Assembly (NCBI RefSeq): GCF_030814225.1
Contig: NZ_JAUSUR010000002.1
Coordinates: 186,001 to 250,000 of the forward strand
DNA length: 64,000 nucleotides
DNA from: Breznakia pachnodae
Lineage (GTDB): Bacteria > Bacillota_I > Bacilli_A > Erysipelotrichales > Erysipelotrichaceae
Reading direction: 5' to 3'
The translations under genes were made by a program, and so were the position numbers. Shown in pieces: positions 37,452 through 45,659 of this stretch (its first letter is position 1; each line of letters opens with the position of its first letter). Below the pieces are notes generated by a model. The model made no database searches, was not told the DNA's origin, and saw only the letters and a program-made list of their open reading frames with translations.

Positions 37452-38406
37452 ATTCCCCCATTTCATATATAAACTGGTCTATTAATAATCCCAGATTAAC
37501 TGATTTTATATTCTTATCTTTGATCGTATTTGATACGTTTAGAATATGTTCTGCCTGTTTTTTACTCATTAAGTCAATCATTGATTGATACCATGAACTA
37601 TCAATTCGCTTTTCAATTAAAGCATCTTTTGCTAATAATCCTAGCATATCCAGAAAGTAGCGACAAACAAGTTTGCTGTCTAACTTGTTCTTTCCAAAAC
37701 CTTCGGTCTGCAGAAATACATTTGCATCTTGATATCGTTTCAGATATTTTTCGATATAAGTCTTAAATGTATATAAGGCATGCTGATATTCTTCACATTC
37801 CATTACTTCCGCAATCTTTTTTTCAGGTATACCAAGGTAACTTAATAGGTATGCATCTAGTATATCATATTCTTCACGAAATCTCTTAAATGTATCAGCT
37901 TTATTTTGCTTTTGAAACGTAATCATCTGACATCTGGATTTGATTGTATCAAGAATCTGATCAGGATTTTCCACTAAGAGAATTGCAATTGTCTGTGATC
38001 CTGGTTCTTCCAAAAAGGTAAGTAAACTATTTAATGCACTGATAGTTGCATACTCTGCACCATCAATTACATAAATCTTTTTTCCTTTACTTTCCATATT
38101 TGTTTTAGAAAATTCTTCTTTTACTTTTAAAATATCTTCTTTCTTAATTGATATCGTTGAACCATCAAGATAAATCATATCTGCGTAGTTATTGTGGATT
38201 ACTCGCATACAACTTTCACACGTTTCATCTGCAAATCCATCTTCATCACAGACCAGACTCTGCGCAAGAAGATATGCCGTTTCTTTTTTCGGAGCACTGG
38301 CTTCCCCAACAAACATATAGGCATGTGCCAAACGATCACGTTTTAGTGCGTTTTCCAGTACCTTATATACGGTTGGATGGTCCTTTCTTAGTTCCTCTTG
38401 AAACAT
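37441..38406 (-). CDS. holB: DNA polymerase III delta' subunit
   Basis: Part of the clamp loader that places the sliding clamp on DNA. The 321-residue protein has the AAA+ layout, with a degenerate Walker A (FVGEASAPKKETA) as expected for delta', and a partial Cys zinc module (VCDEDGFADETCESCMRV). IYVIDGAEYATISALNSLLTFLEEP is the Walker B/sensor stretch and KSRCQMITF is the SRC motif. The gene lies 1 bp after tmk, the normal Bacillota order. Confidence 0.93.
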   Translation of the reverse strand: MFQEELRKDHPTVYKVLENALKRDRLAHAYMFVGEASAPKKETAYLLAQSLVCDEDGFADETCESCMRVIHNNYADMIYLDGSTISIKKEDILKVKEEFSKTNMESKGKKIYVIDGAEYATISALNSLLTFLEEPGSQTIAILLVENPDQILDTIKSRCQMITFQKQNKADTFKRFREEYDILDAYLLSYLGIPEKKIAEVMECEEYQHALYTFKTYIEKYLKRYQDANVFLQTEGFGKNKLDSKLVCRYFLDMLGLLAKDALIEKRIDSSWYQSMIDLMSKKQAEHILNVSNTIKDKNIKSVNLGLLIDQFIYEMGEFDE

Positions 38407-38407
38407 A

Positions 38408-39031
38408 TTATTTCACCAATTCCTTTATTAGCTTATAGGTTGCCTGAAATACTTCTTCCTCACTTTGAGAAGCATCAATCACACGAATACGATCAGGGTA
38501 ACGTTTTACAACTTCATCGTATCCTTGTGCAACTAGATGATGAAACTTTTCACTTTCTTCATCCAAGCGATCTTTTTGTTGTCTTGAAGCAATTCTTGCC
38601 AGACCAATTTCTGGATCTACACGTAAAAGAATCGTTGCATCTGGCATTGCATTGTCAATTGCAAACTCATTTACTTTATAAACTTCATCAATTCCCAGTC
38701 CTCTGGCAACACCTTGGTAAGCAAGTGATGAATCAATAAAACGATCACATATAACAAGGGTTCCTTTTTCTAAAGCTGGAATAACTCTTTCAACTAAATG
38801 CTGTCTTCTGGCTGCTGCATATAACAACGCTTCACAACGACCATCCATTGCAGTGTTTTTTGAATCTAGAATCACTTCACGAATCTGTTCCGCAATATCA
38901 ATACCACCAGGTTCTCTGGTCATAATAACATCGTATCCTTCATCCAACAATTGTTTGTATATTCTATTTGAGATGGTTGTTTTTCCACATCCATCATTAC
39001 CTTCAAAAGTAATAAATTTTCCTTTGTTCAT
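38408..39031 (-). CDS. tmk: Thymidylate kinase
   Basis: Phosphorylates dTMP to dTDP for DNA synthesis. The 207-residue protein has the P-loop FEGNDGCGKTT, the dTMP-binding MTREPGG and CDRFIDSSLAYQG (DRx motif), and the lid ASRQQKDRLDEES. The start at 39031 follows GAGGTTACT; an upstream in-frame ATG lacks a suitable site. It is the first gene of the tmk-holB-yaaT-rsmI operon. An extended -10 (TGTTATAAT, minus, plus 39054-39062) lies just upstream. Confidence 0.95.
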   Translation of the reverse strand: MNKGKFITFEGNDGCGKTTISNRIYKQLLDEGYDVIMTREPGGIDIAEQIREVILDSKNTAMDGRCEALLYAAARRQHLVERVIPALEKGTLVICDRFIDSSLAYQGVARGLGIDEVYKVNEFAIDNAMPDATILLRVDPEIGLARIASRQQKDRLDEESEKFHHLVAQGYDEVVKRYPDRIRVIDASQSEEEVFQATYKLIKELVK

Positions 39032-39105
39032 AGTAACCTCACATCCTTTCCTCATTATAACACTTTCCCCACCTATCATAAATGAAAACTTATATTGGAT
39101 TCCTA

Positions 39106-39136
39106 TTGACCGAACCCTTAGGGACTACTTTATAAT
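39106..39136 (+). promoter_or_regulatory. MerR-type promoter with 19-bp spacer and palindrome
   Basis: TTGACC and TATAAT are separated by 19 bases, longer than the optimal 17. The spacer contains the inverted repeat CCCTTAGGG. MerR-family regulators act on such stretched promoters by twisting the DNA, so this is the likely operator for the gene at 39157. Confidence 0.7.
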
Positions 39137-39156
39137 AAGTATAGGAGGTGTAACAT

Positions 39157-40035
39157 ATGAAAACAAAAGATGTATGTAAAGTAACAGGACTTACTAGGAA
39201 AGCACTTCAGTATTATAAGCAAGAGAATCTTATTGATCCTGATGTATCGGATAATGGATACCGTGAATTTAGTGATGAGGATGTAAAGAAGTTAAAACGA
39301 ATTACGATTTACCGTAAATTTGGATTATCTACTTCTGAAATATATGAGTTATTGAACAGTACAAATCTGAAGCAAGATTTAATGACTGTATTAAAAAGCA
39401 AGCAATTAGAGTTAGAGAAAAAAGAAAAGATTCAGGATGTATTTCTTCAATACATTTATAATGATACAGAAGAAGAAACATGGAAAAAACTATCTTCTAT
39501 AGATAAAACAACTTCCATTAAAGAAAAAATTTTATTTTCCTTCCCTGGTTATTATGGAAGATACTTCGCTCTTCACTTTGGTCAATTTCTGGATATTACA
39601 ATCAATACGCCACAGCAACAACAAGCATATGAATTTATTATAGAGTTCCTAGACAACATGGAACCAATTGTTTTTGATGATGAAATGAAAAAAGAAATTG
39701 AAGAAGTATCAAAAGTAATGGACGATGATAAAATTAAAGATATGCTACATGTATATGATGAAGTTTTTGATGATTTTGAATCTTACTATGACAAGAATAA
39801 AGAGATGCTACAAGAATATCAGAACTTTAAACAAACCCAAGAATTTAAAGAGTCTACTGGTAATCGTTTGATGAAATTATTTAAAGAAACCTTCTCTACA
39901 AATGGTTATTATGACGAGTTTCTTCCAGCGATGAGAAGACTTAGTCCACTCTATGAAACGTATTATCAAAATCTTTTAGAAGCAAGTGATAAACTCTTGG
40001 AAAAGATGCCAGAAATAAAAGATTCAACTTTATAA
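39157..40035 (+). CDS. MerR-family transcriptional regulator
   Basis: A 292-residue regulator with the MerR winged HTH at about 1-70 (KTKDVCKVTGLTRKALQYYKQENLIDP, NGYREFSDEDVKKLKRI) and a dimerising coiled coil (about 80-110). The long helical C-terminal domain (about 115-290) is rich in acidic and aromatic residues and may bind a ligand; I do not recognise it. AGGAGGTG precedes the ATG. It lies 63 bp before the lactate permease on the same strand, and its own promoter has MerR-type geometry, which suggests autoregulation and possible control of the permease. Confidence 0.88.
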   Translation: MKTKDVCKVTGLTRKALQYYKQENLIDPDVSDNGYREFSDEDVKKLKRITIYRKFGLSTSEIYELLNSTNLKQDLMTVLKSKQLELEKKEKIQDVFLQYIYNDTEEETWKKLSSIDKTTSIKEKILFSFPGYYGRYFALHFGQFLDITINTPQQQQAYEFIIEFLDNMEPIVFDDEMKKEIEEVSKVMDDDKIKDMLHVYDEVFDDFESYYDKNKEMLQEYQNFKQTQEFKESTGNRLMKLFKETFSTNGYYDEFLPAMRRLSPLYETYYQNLLEASDKLLEKMPEIKDSTL

Positions 40036-40098
40036 TTATATAATTAGACTTTTTTCATCTTATCCCCTAAAATGTTAATAACTAATAGGGAGTATATT

Positions 40099-41655
40099 AT
40101 GGAAATGATCTTAATGTTTGTATTGGCATTATTACCAATCTTTTGGTTGATAATAGCACTAACAAAATTTAAAATACCTGGATTTATTGCAAGTTTAGTT
40201 GCTTTAGGAATTGCAATTGCACTCGCAATGAGTGTTTGGAGTATGCCTGTTGTTGATACAGCTACTGCAACTCTTGAAGGCTTTGCGATGGCACTATGGC
40301 CAATTTCTCTGGTTATTATTGCAGCAGTATTTACGTATAACTTAACTGTTTATTCAGGAGCTATGAATGTAATCAAAACAATGATCACATCTGTAAGTGA
40401 TGATAAACGTATTTTAGTAATTTTAATTGGATGGTGTTTTGGTGGATTCTTGGAAGGAATGGCAGGATTTGGAACCGCTATTGCAATCCCAGCAAGTATG
40501 CTTGTTGTACTTGGTTTCTCACCAACCAAAGCAATTCTTGTCTGTCTGATTGCAAATGGAATGCCAACCATGTTTGGTTCGATTGGAATACCAACGGTAA
40601 CACTTGCAAATCTGACCGGTTTAGATCCATTAAAGTTAGGATTTATTTCAACACTGCAGGCAGCACCATTACTGTTCATCTCGCCATTCTTGATGGTGAT
40701 GTTAGTCGGTGGAGGATTCAAAGCATTAAAAGGGGTAGCTGGAATTACAGCTTTATCAGCAATCTCATTTATTCTTCCACAGATGCTAGTTGCTCGTTTT
40801 GTGGCTGCAGAATTGCCAGTTATTGTAGGTAGTGTATGTTCTCTGATTGTGACTTTTGTGGTTGCCAGCAAATATAGTAAAAATCATACAACACCAGAGG
40901 AATATCATATGGAAGTAGAAGAAAATGACACTCAGATTACTGTGCGCTCAGCATTAGTTGCATGGTCACCTTTCATCTTAATCTTTGTATTATTATTACT
41001 TACAAGTAAGATGGTTCCATTTATCAATGAGCCATTGAATCGAATTTCTTCTTCTGTGCAGATTTACACTGGAGAGAATGCAACACCTTATCTTTTCACA
41101 TGGGTTGCAACCCCTGGAGTGCTGATTTTCTTATCAGCTTTTATTGGTGGTAAGATACAAAAGTTAAGTTTTGGTGGAATGTTTTATGTATTAAAAAACA
41201 CGATTATTCAAATGTCAAAGACAGTAGTTACCATGCTTGGCGTATTGGGTACTGCAAAAATCATGGGTTACAGTGGTATGATTGGATCTATTTCTGAATT
41301 GCTAGTAACCGTAATGGGTTCGTTTTATCCACTTGTGGCACCTGTTCTTGGAGGTCTAGGTACCTTTGTAACTGGTAGTGGAACCAGCTCTGAAGTTCTT
41401 TTCGGAAATGTCCAAATGGAAGCAGCAAGTGCAATTGGTGCAAACAGCTATTGGTTGGCTGCCGCAAATTCACTTGGTACTGGAGTAGGTAAAATGCTAT
41501 CACCACAAAGTATCGCTATCGGCTGTGCAGCAACTGCATTGGTTGGTAAGGATGGAGAAATCTTAAAAGGCATTGCAAAGTATGCCCTGCTTTATCTTAT
41601 TATCATGGCTTTGATTGTTTACTTTGGCCAGCCATTAGTTAATCTTCTTATTTAG
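40099..41655 (+). CDS. L-lactate permease (LctP family)
   Basis: A 518-residue inner-membrane transporter with about 12-14 helices that exchanges L-lactate with protons. LctP family blocks are GFLEGMAGFGTAIAIPASMLVVLGFSPTKAI, NGMPTMFGSIGIPTVTLA, VAPVLGGLGTFVTGSGTSSEVLFGNVQ, and AANSLGTGVGKMLSPQSIAIGCAA. I choose the ATG at 40099 with AGGGAG eight bases upstream. Together with ldh at 60974 it suggests lactate is made and moved. A strong terminator follows. Confidence 0.93.
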   Translation: MEMILMFVLALLPIFWLIIALTKFKIPGFIASLVALGIAIALAMSVWSMPVVDTATATLEGFAMALWPISLVIIAAVFTYNLTVYSGAMNVIKTMITSVSDDKRILVILIGWCFGGFLEGMAGFGTAIAIPASMLVVLGFSPTKAILVCLIANGMPTMFGSIGIPTVTLANLTGLDPLKLGFISTLQAAPLLFISPFLMVMLVGGGFKALKGVAGITALSAISFILPQMLVARFVAAELPVIVGSVCSLIVTFVVASKYSKNHTTPEEYHMEVEENDTQITVRSALVAWSPFILIFVLLLLTSKMVPFINEPLNRISSSVQIYTGENATPYLFTWVATPGVLIFLSAFIGGKIQKLSFGGMFYVLKNTIIQMSKTVVTMLGVLGTAKIMGYSGMIGSISELLVTVMGSFYPLVAPVLGGLGTFVTGSGTSSEVLFGNVQMEAASAIGANSYWLAAANSLGTGVGKMLSPQSIAIGCAATALVGKDGEILKGIAKYALLYLIIMALIVYFGQPLVNLLI

Positions 41656-41690
41656 ATTATCTACACAGAAACAATGCAGGAAAATAATTA

Positions 41691-41730
41691 CCTTAATTCA
41701 TTAAAATAACGATGAATTAAGGTTTTTTTC
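41691..41730 (+). terminator. Terminator of the lactate permease gene
   Basis: CCTTAATTCAT and ATGAATTAAGG form an eleven-base-pair stem followed by TTTTTTTC. Confidence 0.9.
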
Positions 41731-41791
41731 ACTATTTATACTTTCAATTTTCACAAAAATATATTACGATTAAATAAATTTGACAAAAAAT

Positions 41792-41820
41792 GAACTGTTT
41801 TCAAATAAAATACGACTAAT
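41792..41820 (+). promoter_or_regulatory. Putative ECF-type promoter of the pilus operon
   Basis: GAAC (41792-41795), 17 bases, CGACTAAT (41813-41820). This is the same arrangement as before sigma modules 1 and 2. It lies in the 468-bp gap before the pilus genes and implies a leader of roughly 300 nt. A TTGACA at 41780 overlaps the region, but its best -10 is poorly spaced. Confidence 0.6.
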
Positions 41821-41942
41821 GTATGAGAAAAAGTAGTAATATTTTTCAGGGAAATTTGAACGAAATTCAGGTTCATGTTGTCTAAATAAAAGTAGGGCGA
41901 TTCAAAATTTAGCATTAAACATTACATTCTTTCAGTTATTTT

Positions 41943-42044
41943 GAAAAGATATACTTAGAATATCTTTTCATTAGCTGTTTTATGCTTAATCCAATAATCT
42001 CCTATTCCGTATTTTTGGCAACTGTCAAGAAAACGGAATTTTGA
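41943..42044 (+). promoter_or_regulatory. Two hairpins in the pilus operon leader
   Basis: The first hairpin pairs GAAAAGATAT with ATATCTTTTC (41943-41969). The second pairs ATTCCG plus TTTT with AAAA plus CGGAAT (42004-42039) and is followed by TTTTGATTTTA, which looks like a weak terminator. They may attenuate pilus transcription. I see no small gene in this 468-bp gap. Confidence 0.4.
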
Positions 42045-42123
42045 TTTTATTAGGAAGAGTTTAAATTTCTAATTTAATGTTTCTAATTTTGAACATGTAA
42101 TCTTATTGCTTTAAGTTACTTAA

Positions 42124-42663
42124 TTGGTTGGAGGTGATAACATCAACACAGAAACAGATAAACAAAAGCCCATACATTTTAAAGGTGAACTAAAACGATT
42201 ATTAATAAAGATAGCAATTATAATCGTTGTATTCATTTGCTTGTTTACCTTTGTATTTGGATTATTCCAAAACAGTGATAATGCAATGTCTCCAGCAGTA
42301 AACAATGGAGATTTGGTTCTGTATTATCGTTTAGATAAGGACTACAAAGCAAATGATGTGATTGTTGTTAATTACAACAGTGAAAACCAAATAAGAAGAG
42401 TAATTGCTGTAGCAGGAGATGAAGTTGACATCACAAGTGAAGGGCTTGTGATCAATGGTTCATTGCAGAATGAATCAAAAATATATCGGGAAACACTTCC
42501 CTATAGTGAAGGGATTACCTTCCCTGTCACCGTAAAGGAAGGAGAAGTATTTGTCCTTGGTGATGATCGATATAATGCAATTGATTCAAGAATATATGGC
42601 TGTGTAAAAATTAGCGACACGAAGGGAACACTAATAACCATACTAAGAAGAAGTGGATTTTAA
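42124..42663 (+). CDS. Signal peptidase I homologue lacking catalytic Ser and Lys (SipA-like pilus accessory)
   Basis: A protein with one N-terminal membrane anchor (about 27-48) and the S26 signal-peptidase fold: NGDLVLYYRL, RRVIAVAGDEVDI, VKEGEVFVLGDDRYNAIDSR. The motif that should read S-M-x-P is N-A-M-S-P, so the nucleophile is Ala54. The usual KR of box D is Arg91-Arg92, so the general-base Lys is also gone. Streptococcal SipA of FCT pilus islands is likewise catalytically dead and is needed for pilus assembly. Start: TTG at 42124 has no ribosome site, whereas a perfect GGAGGTGAT (42130-42138) points to an in-frame ATC at 42142. First gene of the pilus operon. Confidence 0.85.
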   Translation: MVGGDNINTETDKQKPIHFKGELKRLLIKIAIIIVVFICLFTFVFGLFQNSDNAMSPAVNNGDLVLYYRLDKDYKANDVIVVNYNSENQIRRVIAVAGDEVDITSEGLVINGSLQNESKIYRETLPYSEGITFPVTVKEGEVFVLGDDRYNAIDSRIYGCVKISDTKGTLITILRRSGF

Positions 42664-42740
42664 TGGTCTTACGAAATGACAGAAAACTTTCGAAAAAGGG
42701 CGTTGCAAAAACAGGGCTCCATATTAATAAGGAGAAATTA

Positions 42741-44003
42741 ATGAGAAAAATTAAGAAAATAGTATCAATATTTATGATTGCTGCAGTAGCATTTACTGTA
42801 GCAGTAACAAACACTAGTATTAATGCAGATGATTCTGCTAAAGGTGCATATTCATCTGCACCAGGAACTGATGCAGTAGTGAAAATCACAAAAGAAATCG
42901 TTGCTGGTGAAGGAGTATCTTTGGACACAGCTGAAAGATTCACATTTACAGCAGCATTGAAAGAAGTAAGCACAGGTACTTATACTGATGCTACATATAA
43001 TAGTGTTAAATCATTATCAACATATGTTGATTTTGCTATTAATACTAATGGTGATAATTTAATAGCGGAAACTAACAATATATTTACAGGAACAACTTAT
43101 CCACATGCTGGAATTTATGTTTATACAGTAACCGAATCTACTACCAATGCAAATGGACACTTAATTGCTGGTGAAACATATACAATGTATGTTTATGTAT
43201 ATAACAAACCAGATACCAATCAACTTGAAGAAGGATACGATGGAACATATATTCACGCAGTAACAGTTGCTGTAGGAGATTTATCTGCTGGTGATTTAAC
43301 AACTGACCCAGATATTGAAGATAAAAAAGTTGACTTAACTTATGATTCATCTGGTGATGTGACTGGAACTGGATTTAGATTCAAAGGTTATTACAATGAA
43401 GCAACTGGATTAGATATTCAGAAGAAAGTTGAAGGTGACTTGGTTAATTTAAACGATGAATATGACTTTACTGTTGTGTTTACATTCCCAAGTAGTGTTG
43501 AAGATGTACCTTCATCAGTTGGTGGTCCAGCTGCAACTCAATTTACATTTGCTGGAATTACTTACACAATTAAAAAAGATGCTACAACAATATCGTCAGG
43601 AAATGCAACTAGCAATACTGTAACATTCAAATTAAAAGCTGATGAGATTATTACATTTGATAATTTACCAGCAGGGACAACTTATACAGTAACTGAAGCC
43701 GTACCAAATGGTTTTACTGCAAGTGCATCAGTAACTGAAAAAGGTGCTACATATAACGAAAACAGCGTTCAAGTTAGTTCTGGACAAGTACAAGCAGATA
43801 GAGGGAATGGAATGACTCCAAATTTATTAGCCGCTGAAAAGAAAGATGGTTCAGCTCAAAATAAAGTTGTATATAAAAATACTGAAACTGATGTTAGTAT
43901 CACAGGATTAATCATTGATAACCTACCATTTATTGCTTTAATGGGAGTTGGTATTGTAGGACTAGTATATATTGCTTTAAACAAGAAACGTAAAAGTATT
44001 TAA
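42741..44003 (+). CDS. Major pilin-like protein with isopeptide-type domains
   Basis: A 420-residue secreted protein with a signal peptide (KKIVSIFMIAAVAFTVAVTNTSINA) and two FctA/CnaB-like beta domains (about 45-200 and 230-375). Each has features of self-formed Lys-Asn bonds: ITKEI and DIQKKV lysine strands, E-box strands YVYTVTEST and YTVTEAVPNG, and a closing YKNT. The C-terminal sorting signal is VSITG, a hydrophobic helix and KKRKS. It lies between the SipA-like and sortase genes, the position of the FctA backbone pilin in streptococcal islands. GGAG precedes the ATG at 42741. Confidence 0.85.
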   Translation: MRKIKKIVSIFMIAAVAFTVAVTNTSINADDSAKGAYSSAPGTDAVVKITKEIVAGEGVSLDTAERFTFTAALKEVSTGTYTDATYNSVKSLSTYVDFAINTNGDNLIAETNNIFTGTTYPHAGIYVYTVTESTTNANGHLIAGETYTMYVYVYNKPDTNQLEEGYDGTYIHAVTVAVGDLSAGDLTTDPDIEDKKVDLTYDSSGDVTGTGFRFKGYYNEATGLDIQKKVEGDLVNLNDEYDFTVVFTFPSSVEDVPSSVGGPAATQFTFAGITYTIKKDATTISSGNATSNTVTFKLKADEIITFDNLPAGTTYTVTEAVPNGFTASASVTEKGATYNENSVQVSSGQVQADRGNGMTPNLLAAEKKDGSAQNKVVYKNTETDVSITGLIIDNLPFIALMGVGIVGLVYIALNKKRKSI

Positions 44004-44014
44004 TCATTAAAAAA

Positions 44015-45019
44015 ATGAAACAGCAAGAACACAATTCAGAGATTAATAAAACTGAATTAAAAAAGATAAAGATCGTTCATAAAATTAGTAATACAATTGA
44101 TAATATTTTAATGATTATCTTTATCTTATTACTGTTCTATGGAAGTTATGCATTGTATGACTCTAATCAGGTTCATAATGCATCAACTGCAACACAATAT
44201 GAGCAATATAAACCTTCAAGTGATGATACTCTATCCTTTGAAGAACTAAAAGAAATAAATAGTGATGTGAAGGCATGGTTAAGTGTATATGGAACAAATA
44301 TCGATTACCCTGTTGTTCACTCTACAAATAATCAAAAGTATTTAAATACAAATGCTTTAGGTGAGGCTTCCTTATCTGGAGCAATCTATATGGATTTTAG
44401 AAACAGTGAGGACTTTAGTGATTTTAATACCATCATTTATGGTCATCATATGGAAAAACAAACCATGTTTGGAGAATTGGATTTATTTAAAGATGAAGAA
44501 TACTTTGAAGAACATGAATATGGAAACTTATACTATAATGGTGAAGATCATGGAATAGAATTCTTTGCATTCTTAGAAGCGGATGCTTATGATTCTTATT
44601 TATATTCACCAATAAAGATGACGAATACAAACCGATTTGAATATATTGAATATATCAAAAGTAATGCAATGAATTATCGTGATATAGAAATTGGTGAAAA
44701 TGATCAAATCGTAGTATTAAGTACTTGTGCATCTTTACAAACAAATGGAAGATATGTGGTAGTTGGAAAAATAAGTAATGAATTGTATGAAAATACATAT
44801 ATAGAAGAACGTAATAGTGGTGGAATATTTAGTAATGTTCCCTACTCAATAATTGATTTCTTATTAGCGAATCCGCTAATTGGTATCTTTGTATTAATAA
44901 TACTAATTATCTTAATATTATTGATACTCCAACAAATAGCCAGAATAATTGAACGACATAAACGCAAAAAAAGATTGGAGGAATTGAATGAAAATAATCA
45001 AGAATCTAATACAACTTAA
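44015..45019 (+). CDS. Class B sortase, pilus type
   Basis: A 334-residue transpeptidase with an N-terminal membrane helix (about 29-46) and a second C-terminal one (about 285-307), followed by a basic tail. The class B core contains DVKAWLSVYGTNIDYPVV and SGAIYMDFRN. IYGHHMEKQTMFGEL holds the catalytic His near 144, LSTCASLQTNGRYVVVGK holds the catalytic Cys near 238, and the Arg is near 246. Class B sortases build the FCT-3 type pili of Streptococcus pyogenes. Its likely substrates are the VSITG and VSVTG proteins on either side. The ATG has only a weak ribosome site, 12 bp after the pilin gene. Confidence 0.92.
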   Translation: MKQQEHNSEINKTELKKIKIVHKISNTIDNILMIIFILLLFYGSYALYDSNQVHNASTATQYEQYKPSSDDTLSFEELKEINSDVKAWLSVYGTNIDYPVVHSTNNQKYLNTNALGEASLSGAIYMDFRNSEDFSDFNTIIYGHHMEKQTMFGELDLFKDEEYFEEHEYGNLYYNGEDHGIEFFAFLEADAYDSYLYSPIKMTNTNRFEYIEYIKSNAMNYRDIEIGENDQIVVLSTCASLQTNGRYVVVGKISNELYENTYIEERNSGGIFSNVPYSIIDFLLANPLIGIFVLIILIILILLILQQIARIIERHKRKKRLEELNENNQESNTT

Positions 45020-45659
45020 TTTAATCATCTTTATCCTCTTTTCTGTGTTTACTAATTCCATTGGTGCTATTGAAGTAACAACAATATCAATTGATATTAA
45101 TCAAGAAGTAACAAAGAATGTGGATAAAGATGTAACATACAACTATATCGTAAAGGCACTTGATGGTTCACCTTTACCAAATAATGAAAGTGAATATAGT
45201 TTTTCAATTACGAATACAAGTAGCAAAACAATTGACTTCACTTTCACTGAAGCAGGATATTATCATTATCAAGTCTATCAGGTAACTGGTAGTGATAACG
45301 ATAATACATACGATGAAAAAGTATATGAAGTAAGAATCTATTTAAGAGAAAGTGGTTTACAAACAATTATCTTAATGGATTATGAAAGTGATTCTAAAGT
45401 TGATGAAATTCTATTTCATAATACTTACAATAATTCAGATAACTCAAATAACAAACCTAATCCTGGTGACAATTCAAATAATGGAACGAATACACCTGGA
45501 AACAATACAGGACACAGCAGTAATCCAAGTATAGCTCCTGACAACAACGGTGTTGATACATCAGATTCTACGAGTATGTTTAGTTTATTACTTCTATGTC
45601 TTGCCAGTGGGTTGGTTATAATCAGATATAAGAAGGAGGTAGCATATGAAAAGAATTAA
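44988..45659 (+). CDS. Minor (basal) pilin-like protein
   Basis: A 223-residue secreted protein. A signal peptide (about 1-26) is followed by one FctA/Spy0128-like domain (about 30-145) with a tyrosine-rich strand, YYHYQVYQVTGSDND, and a closing FHNTY. A flexible Asn/Pro/Gly-rich stalk (about 148-190) and a sorting signal, GVDTSD plus helix plus RYKK, follow. A stalk and a sorting signal of the non-pilus type fit a base subunit that joins the fibre to the wall, as FctB does. Its start lies 32 bases inside the sortase gene, after a strong GGAGGAATTG site. Confidence 0.8.
   Translation: MKIIKNLIQLNLIIFILFSVFTNSIGAIEVTTISIDINQEVTKNVDKDVTYNYIVKALDGSPLPNNESEYSFSITNTSSKTIDFTFTEAGYYHYQVYQVTGSDNDNTYDEKVYEVRIYLRESGLQTIILMDYESDSKVDEILFHNTYNNSDNSNNKPNPGDNSNNGTNTPGNNTGHSSNPSIAPDNNGVDTSDSTSMFSLLLLCLASGLVIIRYKKEVAYEKN

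Noticed and set aside
41780..41811. TTGACA with TAAAAT as a SigA promoter for the pilus operon
   Set aside because: The spacing is 20 bases, too long for a good SigA promoter; a better-spaced CAAATA is weak. It remains possible but is less convincing than the GAAC-N17-CGACTAAT element.
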